Source: Psychrobacter sp. Cmf 22.2
GTDB taxonomy: Bacteria > Pseudomonadota > Gammaproteobacteria > Pseudomonadales > Moraxellaceae
Assembly (NCBI RefSeq): GCF_001921745.1
Contig: NZ_MRYA01000006.1
Coordinates: 62,001 to 126,000, forward strand
DNA: 64,000 nt
Reading direction: 5' to 3'
Both the position numbers and the translations under genes were made by a program. The first letter of the stretch is position 1. Every line of letters starts with the position of its first letter. Below are positions 1-8,605 of this stretch, one piece after another. The notes beneath the pieces are model-generated. The model had not been told where the DNA came from and did no database searches. It saw only the letters and a list, made by a program, of their open reading frames with translations.

Positions 1-1
1 T

Positions 2-38
2 AAAAAACGCTGCGATCTGTTGATTGGCAGCGTTTTTT
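2..38. terminator. Bidirectional Rho-independent terminator
   Basis: Arms AAAAAACGCTG and CAGCGTTTTTT pair perfectly around a 15-base loop, with A and T runs on either side. Read on the minus strand it lies just after the stop of the gene at 72..842. On the plus strand it would end whatever lies left of the window. Confidence 0.8.
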
Positions 39-71
39 ATTATTCAATAAAAACTGTAATATAGGTCGTAG

Positions 72-842
72 TTATTCTGTACTGGGCTCAGTTGCGTCAT
101 CTACAGGATGGATAGGTCCTTGCATTAATTCGGGTTCATCATCATCACCAATGATATCTTCACCACTACTACCGCCCAGTAAATCGCGATAATTAATTTG
201 TGCTTTTAGAATCAATTGATCTTCTTCAACCTCTCCGTAATTTACCTGTACCTTATGTAGGGTACTCATGATTTTTTGGTTCTTCTTAAGCCAGCGATTG
301 ATATCGAGATAAATAATATCTTCTTTAGCACGAGCAATATTGATGTAAGTGAGGATGACGCCTAGAGGATCTTTTTTTAGGACGCTATGATAAAACCAGA
401 TAGCAAGTTTGACCCCTTGAAGCTTTAGGAACGATTCGCAGCGTAAGTTAAGCACATCTGTATAAGTCAGTTGTCCAAACACAAAACGCTGTACGTTACG
501 ATCAAGTTGGGCATGTACTAAGCTAAAGTTACCAGCTACTTCAGCATATATACCAGCAGCATTTACTGTACAGTATAGGCGAAACCAGTCATCATGTAAC
601 TCAACTCTCAACTCTAAGATAGACTTAACATTGTCCGTGACGAACTTCTGTAATGCATCGTTGACGTATTTTTGCGCAACAGGCAAAGCCAATTCATCAT
701 CAAGCTTATCGGCAGTCTTATTATAAATATTCTTGATACTTTGGGTTAGGCTCTCCCAACCATCACTAAATGATTCGTTGAATTGATAGCCAAGATTATC
801 GGAGAGGTCATCGAAGTTGTCGAAGTTATCGAAGTTACTCAA
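72..842 (-). CDS. Uncharacterised protein, possibly Moraxellaceae-specific
   Basis: Product about 256 aa, function not recognised. The open frame runs up to 1031, but the stretch upstream of 842 reads like translated non-coding DNA. A TTG at 842 has AAGGA eight bases before it, so I place the start there. The protein then begins with an Asn-Phe-Asp repeat (NFDNFDNFDD). There is no signal peptide or clear membrane segment. The middle is mixed alpha/beta (LELRVELHDDWFRLYCTV) and the C-terminus is acidic (EDIIGDDDEPEL), so a cytosolic or peripheral protein is likely. It has its own terminator at 2-38. The acidic tail and repetitive N-terminus suggest flexible ends. That the frame is a gene is fairly sure; the start is moderately sure. 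Confidence 0.7.
   Translation of the reverse strand: MSNFDNFDNFDDLSDNLGYQFNESFSDGWESLTQSIKNIYNKTADKLDDELALPVAQKYVNDALQKFVTDNVKSILELRVELHDDWFRLYCTVNAAGIYAEVAGNFSLVHAQLDRNVQRFVFGQLTYTDVLNLRCESFLKLQGVKLAIWFYHSVLKKDPLGVILTYINIARAKEDIIYLDINRWLKKNQKIMSTLHKVQVNYGEVEEDQLILKAQINYRDLLGGSSGEDIIGDDDEPELMQGPIHPVDDATEPSTE
811..837. repeat. 9-bp x3 in-frame tandem repeat
   Basis: TCGAAGTTR occurs three times in succession and encodes the Asn-Phe-Asp repeat near the start of the uncharacterised protein. The 9-bp unit keeps the reading frame, so slippage would alter length without breaking the gene. Confidence 0.8.
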
Positions 843-1253
843 ACTTGTTATCCTTGTGATTATAGTAGGATTATTTTTACTACATGATTGATTGTCAGAC
901 GCTAATTGATATTGTAGGTAGCAATATGACGAGTGAAAATAGTATATAGCAAAATAGCATGCTACAAAACGTAAGGCCTTATATTGTAGCAAATAACCTA
1001 AAAAACATAACGAAGAATGCCAAGCAAACACACATAGTTTGGTCGTAACGCTTTTAGTCTCAAGCCTTATTTGTATTTTGATTATGATAAAGTGACACCA
1101 TAGCGATACAACTGCTGCTCATGTTATGATGGCACAAATACAATGATTGATCGGCATAATTATTGCTTATCAGAGGGCTACAATCTGCCTAATGCGGTAT
1201 GATCGTATCAAAACGATGACCGCTGTTTTTACGCTTATAATTTGAGATTTATT

Positions 1254-2141
1254 GTGGCCCATATTAAAGACTCTCAAAGCTATCATTTTTCTACGCCCGC
1301 TGCGGCGCGTGATTTTAGTTTACCGGTTGCTATTGTTATTGCGTTATTCGTACATGGCATCCTTATTTTTGGCATCAGTTTTTCTATGGGACAAGATCCC
1401 GCTGCATTGATGCAAGACGTGGCAAAAGCTTTGACAGACAATATGCAGCCAAACGAAGATGCTCATTATATTGCAAATGCTTCCCAACAAGGTGGCGGCT
1501 CAGTACGTCAACAAGTGCGACAAGAAAGCGTCCAAACAAATCCACTGTCCTCAGAGCAGATAAGCAAAACGCAAGATGTTATCAATCTGCAGCGCCAAGT
1601 ACGTCAACAGCGTTATCAAGAAAGTTATCTACGTACCACTTTGAGCTGGCGTAAGGCTGATGTAGAAGCTGATAATGACAGCAAGCAAGCGCAAGATGAT
1701 ATGATGGCGCAAGAGGAGAGACTGCGTCAGCAGATTGCCACTTTAGAGGCGCAGTTGTCTCAGCGTCAACAGGTATATGCTACCAAATCTAAAGTAGTGA
1801 CCGTTGATAGCAATTCGACGACGCGCGGCGCTGCAGCGGACTATATCGAAACTTTCCGTGAGCATGTCGAACGAGTTGGTAACTTGCATTATCCAGTGCA
1901 GGCACGTGCCCAAGGTATCACAGGTGAAGTGCGTCTTATGGTGATTATTAGCAATGATGGCAATATTAAAGCCATTCGCTTACTTGAAAGCTCAGGCTCG
2001 ACGATATTGGATGAAGCTGCGAAGCAGTCAGTACGACAAGCTGCGCCCTTTGGTAAATTTACCGCAGATATGAATGATATTGTCGAGCTGCGTTTGATAC
2101 GTACCTATCGTTATAGTGATAAAGTAGAAGTAACTTATTAA
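1254..2141 (+). CDS. TonB-family energy-transducer protein
   Basis: Product about 295 aa from a GTG at 1254 (GAG eight bases upstream); a TTG at 1242 is an alternative. Residues about 24-45 form one hydrophobic segment (FSLPVAIVIALFVHGILIFG), as in N-terminally anchored TonB. The central part is Gln/Arg-rich and probably coiled coil (residues 115-175), in place of the usual Pro-rich spacer. The last 90 residues match the TonB C-terminal fold (VERVGNLHYPVQARAQGITG, then EVRLMVIISNDGNIKAIRLL). The family spans the periplasm and passes proton-motive force to outer-membrane receptors. No exbB/exbD lies beside it, so the partner proteins must be elsewhere, or this is a TonB-like protein with an envelope-structural role. 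Family assignment is firm; substrate is unknown. Confidence 0.85.
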   Translation: MAHIKDSQSYHFSTPAAARDFSLPVAIVIALFVHGILIFGISFSMGQDPAALMQDVAKALTDNMQPNEDAHYIANASQQGGGSVRQQVRQESVQTNPLSSEQISKTQDVINLQRQVRQQRYQESYLRTTLSWRKADVEADNDSKQAQDDMMAQEERLRQQIATLEAQLSQRQQVYATKSKVVTVDSNSTTRGAAADYIETFREHVERVGNLHYPVQARAQGITGEVRLMVIISNDGNIKAIRLLESSGSTILDEAAKQSVRQAAPFGKFTADMNDIVELRLIRTYRYSDKVEVTY

Positions 2142-2321
2142 AAATAAGCGGACAAAGAACAACAGATTTATAGATAGAGTATAAAAGACTTATTGAATAA
2201 AATAGGGTATAAACTGTCAGGATAACTAGGTTAAGATATCAGAGCTATTAAAATAATAACTGGCATCCGATTGTGACCGTAAGTCTGATAAACAAACGAA
2301 GCTACAAAATAAAGAGTCGGT

Positions 2322-3197
2322 ATGGAATTTTTAGGTTTTACTATTGATGTTGCGACACTAACGACTAATGCATTAAGCTTAGTGTTTAAAGTTGCTTTAG
2401 CGTTACTAATATTCGTGGTCGGGCGCTGGCTTGCCAAAAAGGCAGTGACATTTGCTCATAGTATCATGTTACGTAGCCGCTTAGATGATACTGTTGCCAG
2501 CTTTTTGGGTCGTCTTTTGTATGGGGTGCTGCTGGTCATTGTGGTCTTAGCCGCACTGAGCAAAGTTGGTGTGCAGACCACCTCAGTCGTTGCTATATTG
2601 GGCGGTGCTGCGGTCGCGATTGGTTTGTCGTTAAAAGATCAGCTGTCAAACTTTGCCGCTGGCATTATGATTGTGACTTTTCGGCCGTTTGTAACTGGTG
2701 ACTATGTACAGATTAGCAGTTACACAGGGACAGTTACTGAAATTACTTTGGTTAACACTCATTTAACCACGATTAATAATCACGTTATCATCATCCCAAA
2801 TGGCGATATCACCACATCAGCTGTGATCAATTATACCGCGCTGCCTAACCGCCGCGTCGACATCACGGTCGGTATTGGCTATGATGCCGATATCAAAACC
2901 GCCAAAGAGGTCATGCTAAGCTTGGCCAGAAACAACCCGATGGCCTTTACAGATCCTGAGCCTATCGTGCGCGTGACCAATCTTGGCGATAACTCGGTAG
3001 ATTTGACTCTCAATGTTTGGACAACCAATGCTGATTGGTGGACCATGCAGTGTGATTTGCTTGAGCAGTTTAAGTACGCTTTAGATGATGAGAAGATTGA
3101 GATTCCATTCCCGCAGCGTAGCGTCCACGTCAAAGGTTTGGATCAGATGATTAATCAGATGGGTCAGTCGCAAAAACTGCCCATGACTAAAGACTGA
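2322..3197 (+). CDS. mscS: Small-conductance mechanosensitive channel (MscS family)
   Basis: Product 291 aa, near the 286 aa of E. coli MscS. Two N-terminal membrane helices (residues about 12-35 and 60-83) are followed by the Gly/Ala-rich pore helix (VVAILGGAAVAIGLSLKDQL, about 90-110), which is the family hallmark. The beta-domain follows (FRPFVTGDYVQI), then the cytoplasmic cage. MscS channels open under membrane tension on hypo-osmotic shock and release solutes. ATG start with AGAG six bases upstream. It converges on ybeY. A small GGTCA/TGACC hairpin at 3240-3255 lies between them without a good T tract. Confidence 0.93.
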   Translation: MEFLGFTIDVATLTTNALSLVFKVALALLIFVVGRWLAKKAVTFAHSIMLRSRLDDTVASFLGRLLYGVLLVIVVLAALSKVGVQTTSVVAILGGAAVAIGLSLKDQLSNFAAGIMIVTFRPFVTGDYVQISSYTGTVTEITLVNTHLTTINNHVIIIPNGDITTSAVINYTALPNRRVDITVGIGYDADIKTAKEVMLSLARNNPMAFTDPEPIVRVTNLGDNSVDLTLNVWTTNADWWTMQCDLLEQFKYALDDEKIEIPFPQRSVHVKGLDQMINQMGQSQKLPMTKD

Positions 3198-3264
3198 GCA
3201 AGGATTGGTTATTCAGTGATTATTCTAAGAGATTGATACGGTCAAAAAACTGACCTCGTCAAAT

Positions 3265-3870
3265 TTAAGTGTTTGGTAGATAAGGGTTTGGTAGGTTGAG
3301 ACTTGCCAAAATCTCTATCTCAAACCCTTCCATCTCCTCTTGCTCAGCTTGTCCAAGCTCATGATCGAAACCTAGTAAATGTAGCATACCATGTACCAGT
3401 AAATGGCTAATATGCTGCGTCAGCGTTTTTTCTTGCTCTATGGCTTCATGCGCCACGACTTCATGACAAATAATAAGCTCTCCCAGTGGCAGTGTTGGCA
3501 TCAACTCAATAATATTAACTGGCATCTCGCTTGGGTAAGACAAAATATTGGTCGCATAATCTTTGCCCCGTGCTTCCAAATTTAATTCACGACCTTCAAT
3601 CTTGTCAGTAATATATATATCTAACGCTTTGATTTTGTGCTGCCATGTCTCAAGACTAATATCTGTAAAGTAGGGTAGCATCAGACCGTTCTCTATACGT
3701 CTATCTATATATTTTAAAGTTGCAACCATGATTGGCAATAGACGATCTTCACTATAGTAACGACTAATTAACCCCTCATCGTTACTATCAATAGCGCTGA
3801 CATCAAGCTCAACCTTGTCTAGTTCACTTGTCTTTAGTACGTTTATATTATCGTTGTTAGATTGGTTCAT
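3265..3870 (-). CDS. ybeY: Endoribonuclease YbeY, rRNA maturation factor
   Basis: Product 201 aa; most homologues are about 155 aa, and the excess is an N-terminal extension of about 30 residues. The metal-binding signature HGMLHLLGFDH (residues about 159-169) matches the family H-G-x-L-H-L-x-G-Y/F-D-H motif whose three His bind zinc. YbeY is a single-strand endoribonuclease for 16S rRNA 3'-end maturation and 70S quality control. The start ATG has AAGGTGA just upstream. It lies downstream of phoH in the usual gammaproteobacterial order. The two are separated by a strong terminator and a palindromic repeat, so ybeY probably has its own promoter. Confidence 0.95.
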   Translation of the reverse strand: MNQSNNDNINVLKTSELDKVELDVSAIDSNDEGLISRYYSEDRLLPIMVATLKYIDRRIENGLMLPYFTDISLETWQHKIKALDIYITDKIEGRELNLEARGKDYATNILSYPSEMPVNIIELMPTLPLGELIICHEVVAHEAIEQEKTLTQHISHLLVHGMLHLLGFDHELGQAEQEEMEGFEIEILASLNLPNPYLPNT

Positions 3871-3891
3871 AGCTTCACCTTAAGGAGAGGT

Positions 3892-4035
3892 ATAGTTGAT
3901 TCTAAATAAAACAGATACATTGTATGTCAACGTGGAACTGGTATAAATTTTCCTTGCGTGCTGTGCCTACGCCGACAGATGCTGCGTAAAATTCATCCCA
4001 GTCCCACTGTAACGTTTTTGTACTGAACTCACTAT
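3892..4035. repeat. MITE-like palindromic repeat, copy 1
   Basis: A 144-bp element with ends ATAGTTGATTC and GAACTCACTAT, imperfect inverted repeats of each other. Inner arms GTGGAACTGG (3932-3941) and CCAGTCCCAC (3998-4007) also face each other. The sequence aligns end to end with 7079-7225. It lies between the phoH terminator and the ybeY start. A TA dinucleotide flanks both ends if the terminal TA is counted as a target duplication. No coding capacity is seen. Confidence 0.7.
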
Positions 4036-4077
4036 ATTATGCTTATCAACACGCCCTACTTTTATTTAATGTTAATT

Positions 4078-4115
4078 AAAAGACCGGATCACTATTTTTA
4101 GTAATCCGGTCTTTT
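4078..4115 (-). terminator. phoH terminator
   Basis: AAAAGACCGGAT and ATCCGGTCTTTT form a 12-bp stem, with inner ACT/AGT pairing, followed by T runs. It lies 32 bases after the phoH stop and would largely uncouple ybeY from phoH. Confidence 0.85.
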
Positions 4116-4147
4116 GAGTTAGACAGACACTGTTTAAAGATGCTTAG

Positions 4148-5278
4148 CTACAGCTTGGAGGCTGCATCAGCAATTGCCTGTCTACGTTCTTGCTCTGCAA
4201 TACGCTCTTGTTTGCGTTTTTCTTCTAATAGCAGCTGTTCACTATCGAACACATCATAAGCTTCAACAATTTGCTGTACCAGCTGATGGCGTACCACATC
4301 TTTTGAATCGAACCTAGTGATATGAATCTCTTCAATACCGCTTAGGATATCTAGTGCTTGCGTCAGTCCTGACTTGGTACCGCGCGGTAGATCGACCTGT
4401 GAGATGTCCCCTGTGATGACGGCGCGTGAACCAAAACCTAAGCGCGTCAAAAACATTTTCATTTGCTCAGGCGTGGTATTTTGCGCCTCATCCAAGATGA
4501 CAAACGAGTTATTCAAGGTACGACCACGCATATAGGCGAGTGGCGCAACTTCGATAATTTGACGCTCAATCATTTTACCGACTTTTTCAAAGCCTAGCAT
4601 CTCATATAGTGCGTCGTATAATGGGCGCAAGTAGGGGTCAATTTTTTGTGCTAAGTCACCCGGTAAAAAGCCTAGCTTCTCCCCAGCTTCTACCGCTGGA
4701 CGAACCAGTAAAATACGCTCGATCTCATTACGCTCTATCATATCGACCGCGCAGGCGACCGCAAGATAAGTTTTACCCGTACCGGCAGGCCCAATACCGA
4801 ATGACACATCGGAGCTGAGCACGTTTTTTACATAACGCTGCTGATTGCCACCGCGTGGGATGATTTTGCCTTTACGAGTACGTAGACTAACAGGGGTAAA
4901 ATCATTTGCCGAATCCAAATCGGCTGCATCGTCTTCATCATCGGCAGATTCTTGCTCATCTTCCATATCTTGCTCGCGCGAGATACTAGACTGAATGATA
5001 AGATGCAGCTCTTCTGCACTAATGTCTTTAGTATTTTGGGCTTCGTCAACCAGCTTATAGATGATACGTTCGCCGCGCTCGACCGCAGTCACATCACCGC
5101 TCAGGCAAAAGTCACCTTGGCGTTGAATAATCTTGATATCGAGGCGATCTTGTAGGTATTTCATGTGATTATTGTATTCGCCAAGCACGGTCTTAAGCTG
5201 CGCTGGAGTTAATGATTCAAACTTTATACGGCGGTTCATAGAATCAGTCAAGCGATTATCCTTGTATTTGTTGCCCAT
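4148..5278 (-). CDS. phoH: PhoH family ATPase (YbeZ)
   Basis: Product 376 aa. An N-terminal KH-like segment (residues about 17-85) precedes a charged acidic linker (about 105-125). The P-loop NTPase core follows, with Walker [12 protein letters not shown] (about 162-172) and Walker [10 protein letters not shown] (about 262-270). YbeZ partners YbeY in rRNA processing and is linked to RNA helicase-like activity. The start at 5278 has GAAGAG five bases upstream. It lies upstream of ybeY as in other gammaproteobacteria, but a terminator intervenes. The C-terminus is a Lys/Arg/Glu-rich helix. Confidence 0.94.
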   Translation of the reverse strand: MGNKYKDNRLTDSMNRRIKFESLTPAQLKTVLGEYNNHMKYLQDRLDIKIIQRQGDFCLSGDVTAVERGERIIYKLVDEAQNTKDISAEELHLIIQSSISREQDMEDEQESADDEDDAADLDSANDFTPVSLRTRKGKIIPRGGNQQRYVKNVLSSDVSFGIGPAGTGKTYLAVACAVDMIERNEIERILLVRPAVEAGEKLGFLPGDLAQKIDPYLRPLYDALYEMLGFEKVGKMIERQIIEVAPLAYMRGRTLNNSFVILDEAQNTTPEQMKMFLTRLGFGSRAVITGDISQVDLPRGTKSGLTQALDILSGIEEIHITRFDSKDVVRHQLVQQIVEAYDVFDSEQLLLEEKRKQERIAEQERRQAIADAASKL

Positions 5279-5730
5279 TATTGCTCTTCAACATCAGCAA
5301 AACTGTGGGCTTAATAAATAAAACAATGGTAAAAACTTATTACTTTTAAGTAGTAGAGAGATGACAGTAAAATCGTTAATTATATAGAAGATGATAAGTA
5401 GCTATCTTGTCTTTATTATGGTTGATAGTTTTTAAATTTCAAGCCATATACAAGGGTAGTTAGCTTGGTTTTTGTATGGGGATTGCAACACTTACAGTGG
5501 ATAGCAGTTTTCTGTTGTATGAGGAAGTATTTATAGATAGTGTCATAATAAGCTTTCTGTAAAGGACACAGAAGTTCGGGCAATTTATGGTAATCTATCA
5601 GCTGTCCAAAAACGGTCTAGTCGTTATATAAAAGCCTTAGTAAACGATCAAATACCTATCAATTACTGAATAAAAATACTTAATAGGTGTGTATAACCGC
5701 TCTATCCAATCAGTTCCAATAGGAATAATA
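5279..5730. other. Intergenic region between phoH and ubiH-like gene
   Basis: A 452-bp AT-rich gap between divergent genes. It should hold the promoters for both, but I find no -10/-35 pair good enough to name. No RNA gene, repeat or credible small ORF is visible. The frame extending left of 5731 to a GTG at 5689 has no ribosome binding site. Confidence 0.6.
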
Positions 5731-7077
5731 ATGATACAAGATACTCATTCAACTATGTCAACCAAGACAAATGCTACGCATTCGAATACCGTCAATCAGG
5801 CTCTCGATACGAAAAATAATAAAACGGCAATCACCGACCAGCAAGTACTGATCGCAGGGGGCGGTCATGTGGGTCTGTCTTTTGCCTTGCTGCTCGCCCA
5901 TCACGGTATCGCCAGTACTTTGCTAGAAAAGATGAGCTACCCAACCATTAGTCCAAACGATGACAGCACGCGCAGTCATTATTTGGACAGTCGCAACACC
6001 GCCCTGTCGCGGCGCACAGTACAGATTTACCAAGAGATTGGGCTGTGGGATGAGCTACAAAGCCATGCCTGCCGCATCGATGCGGTACAGATCAGCGAGC
6101 AAGGCAGCTTTGGACGTGCGCAGTTAAATAAGGCGGACGAGCAAGTCGAGTCGTTTGGGCAAGTGATGGAAAACGCTTGGCTGGGGCGTAAGCTACTACT
6201 GGCCGCGCAGCAGGAGTCGCTGATTAGTATCATTGATAATGCCAACGTCATCGCTGTCGAGCAGCAGCCTGATGGCGTGACGCTCAGCTTTAGCTACTAC
6301 GGCGAAGAAGAGCACGAGCAGCAGCTGCAGGCCAGTCTACTGGTCGCTTGCGATGGCCGCGACTCTACCGTGCGCCAGCTATTAGACATCGGCACGACGA
6401 CGTATGACTATCAGCAGACCGCCATCGTCGGTGTGGTAGAGACAGACAAGCCGCATGAGCATAAAGCGATTGAGCGCTTTAGTCCAGCAGGGCCACTGGC
6501 GGTGCTGCCATTGACCGACCCAGAAGGCGATGGCAATGAGGAATATCAAAAAGGCTACAGACGCTCGGTGGTTTGGGTCTGCCCAACCGGTGAAGAAGAT
6601 AAATATCTAGAAAACGATGCGCATTTTTTGGCGACGTTGCAGGAGGCATTTGGCGATCGTGCTGGCACGTTTGTCAACTCTGGTCGCCGCGGTGCCTATC
6701 TGCTGACACGCGTACTGGCAGATAAGCAAGTCGCTGGCCGCTGCGTCATCATGGGTAATGCTGCCCACACCTTGCACCCAGTGGCAGGTCAAGGCTTTAA
6801 TCTATGTATGCGCGATGCTCACGTACTGGCAAAAATGCTGAGCGCGCAAGTGTTGCGAGGCGAGGATATCGGTAGTCCGGCATTGCTCACGCGCTACGAA
6901 AAATCCCGACAAACGGACCAAAAACGCGTCATTCGTTTTTGTGATGCGGTCGTCCATGGCTTTACCCATCCCAATCCTGCCATCAAATTGGCGCGTAATA
7001 TGGCACTGGTGGCGTTTGATAAACTGCCCAATATCAAACCGCTGGTGGCAAATTATGCAATGGGTTTAAAATCGTAA
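5731..7077 (+). CDS. ubiH: FAD-dependent ubiquinone hydroxylase (UbiH type)
   Basis: Product about 448 aa from the ATG at 5731, which has AGGA six bases upstream; the GTG at 5689 lacks one. Residues 1-34 are a polar extension. The Rossmann FAD motif LIAGGGHVGLSFALLLAHHG lies at about 39-58. A second site, VACDGRDSTVR, and the C-terminal motif GNAAHTLHPVAGQGFNLCMR (about 342-361) follow. The GNAA-x-TLHP form is that of E. coli UbiH rather than UbiI/UbiF, which have GDAAH. UbiH hydroxylates the ring of the ubiquinone precursor at C1 at the inner membrane with O2 and NAD(P)H. It is followed by a paralogue at 7335, suggesting the two carry out different hydroxylations. Exact position specificity is inference. 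Confidence 0.85.
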   Translation: MIQDTHSTMSTKTNATHSNTVNQALDTKNNKTAITDQQVLIAGGGHVGLSFALLLAHHGIASTLLEKMSYPTISPNDDSTRSHYLDSRNTALSRRTVQIYQEIGLWDELQSHACRIDAVQISEQGSFGRAQLNKADEQVESFGQVMENAWLGRKLLLAAQQESLISIIDNANVIAVEQQPDGVTLSFSYYGEEEHEQQLQASLLVACDGRDSTVRQLLDIGTTTYDYQQTAIVGVVETDKPHEHKAIERFSPAGPLAVLPLTDPEGDGNEEYQKGYRRSVVWVCPTGEEDKYLENDAHFLATLQEAFGDRAGTFVNSGRRGAYLLTRVLADKQVAGRCVIMGNAAHTLHPVAGQGFNLCMRDAHVLAKMLSAQVLRGEDIGSPALLTRYEKSRQTDQKRVIRFCDAVVHGFTHPNPAIKLARNMALVAFDKLPNIKPLVANYAMGLKS

Positions 7078-7078
7078 T

Positions 7079-7225
7079 ATAGTGAATCCTAAATAAGAAA
7101 AATACAGCTATGCCAGCGTGCTACTGGTATAAATTTCCCTTGCTTGCTGTGTGACTTTGTCACTCCAGAGGCTGCATAAAATTCATCCCAGTAGCACTGT
7201 GTTTATTTTATAGTGGAACGACTAT
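7079..7225. repeat. MITE-like palindromic repeat, copy 2
   Basis: A 147-bp relative of 3892-4035. Ends are ATAGTGAATCC and GGAACGACTAT. Inner arms GTGCTACTGG (7118-7127) and CCAGTAGCAC (7188-7197) are perfect inverted repeats, extended inward by near-matching AAATTT/AAATT segments. The centre differs between the copies. It begins two bases after the ubiH stop, so it is transcribed with that gene and could form a long hairpin between the two hydroxylase genes. Confidence 0.7.
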
Positions 7226-7334
7226 CTCCATAACTAAAGTGATGCAAGAATTTTCAGTAGTACTTTGACCAGTAGCAGTGTTTATTTTTAAATGTTTAAA
7301 ATGTTTAATACGTCCTGATATCGAGAGCTAACTT

Positions 7335-8588
7335 ATGACAAACAACCATACACTCATTATCGGCGGCGGTATCGTCGGTGCGACGCTGGCGCTAAAGCTG
7401 GCACAAGCCAAAATGCCCGTGACCTTAATCGATGCGCGTCCTGCTCGAGATGAGTCTGCATGGCAACAGGTTCTTGGCAAGCGAGATGCCCGCGTTTATG
7501 CGATGAGCCGCGCCAGTATTGCGCTGCTAAAAGACGTAGGCGCTTGGCGAAAAATAGCACTATCGGGGCGTAAGGCGGATTACTCGCAGATGCAGGTATG
7601 GCAACTCAATGGTATGGGTGAGCTATTATTTGGTGATAGTGGCCGCAGTGCGCCAGAGCTGCTTGGCAGTATGGTTGAACCAGCGGTCATCGAATATGCC
7701 TTATGGCAGCGTCTGTCTGAGGATGATGTCAGTGATTATCTGACCGTCATCGCAGGGCAAAAAGTCGTCAATATGGACTGGCGCGGGATGCAGCAGGGCT
7801 ACCGTGTGACGCTAGCGGACGGCGCTGCTATCGATACGCATCTGCTCGTCGGTGCCGATGGTCGTGGCTCGTTTGTCCGTCAGCAGGCGGCGATTGGGCT
7901 GGACACGCTTGACTATCAGCAAACCGCGATTTGCTGTGCGATTCAGACTGCCAAGCCCCATCAAGCGACCGCACGCCAAGCCATGCTACCGACCGGCACA
8001 CTGGCTCTGTTGCCATTAGCGGATATCACTGATGAAGATAAAGCCAATCCGCAGCATTGGCAGTCCATTGTCTGGACACTGCCGCGCAATTATGCACTGG
8101 CTTTGCTCGAGGAAGACGAGCGCGAGATCGCTGATAAATTGGCCGCTGCCAGTCACTATGAGCTGGGCGCAATCGAGCAGATAGAGTCCATCGCCAGCTT
8201 TCCACTGAGCGCGCAGCAAGCGAAGCGTTATGTACAGGACAATTTGGTGCTAATAGGCGATGCCGCTCATGGTGTGCATCCGCTGGCAGGTCAGGGGTTA
8301 AATCTGGGCATGCTCGATGTGAAGGCGCTAAGTGAGCAGCTGATGCACGACTATGCGCGTAGTGGCAATAAACTGTGGGGCAGTAACCAAACCTTGCGTA
8401 GCTATGAGCGTCTACGCCGACCGCATAATAGCCTGATGATGCACAGCTTTTCTGCGCTTAATTGGCTGTTTGCAGGCTCGCTCGCGCAGATGCGTCCGAT
8501 TCAGCAGATTCGCAGTGAAGGCATGTACCGCGTTGGCAAGATGAAACCACTCATGCGATTGTTTGCGAAGCAGGCAAGTGGGGTTTAA
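7335..8588 (+). CDS. FAD hydroxylase of the UbiH/UbiF/VisC family
   Basis: Product 417 aa. FAD motif LIIGGGIVGATLALKLAQ at residues 7-24, middle motif LLVGADGRGSFVRQ (about 170-183), and C-terminal motif VLIGDAAHGVHPLAGQGLNL (about 304-323), which matches UbiI/UbiF more than UbiH. It probably hydroxylates a ubiquinone intermediate at another ring position than the neighbour at 5731. E. coli uses three such enzymes, and other bacteria use fewer with broader specificity. Start ATG at 7335; the upstream region carries the repeat copy and its own promoter could lie there. Which of UbiI or UbiF it replaces cannot be told from sequence alone. Confidence 0.85.
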   Translation: MTNNHTLIIGGGIVGATLALKLAQAKMPVTLIDARPARDESAWQQVLGKRDARVYAMSRASIALLKDVGAWRKIALSGRKADYSQMQVWQLNGMGELLFGDSGRSAPELLGSMVEPAVIEYALWQRLSEDDVSDYLTVIAGQKVVNMDWRGMQQGYRVTLADGAAIDTHLLVGADGRGSFVRQQAAIGLDTLDYQQTAICCAIQTAKPHQATARQAMLPTGTLALLPLADITDEDKANPQHWQSIVWTLPRNYALALLEEDEREIADKLAAASHYELGAIEQIESIASFPLSAQQAKRYVQDNLVLIGDAAHGVHPLAGQGLNLGMLDVKALSEQLMHDYARSGNKLWGSNQTLRSYERLRRPHNSLMMHSFSALNWLFAGSLAQMRPIQQIRSEGMYRVGKMKPLMRLFAKQASGV

Positions 8589-8605
8589 CTGAAAAGGAGG
8601 TTGCT

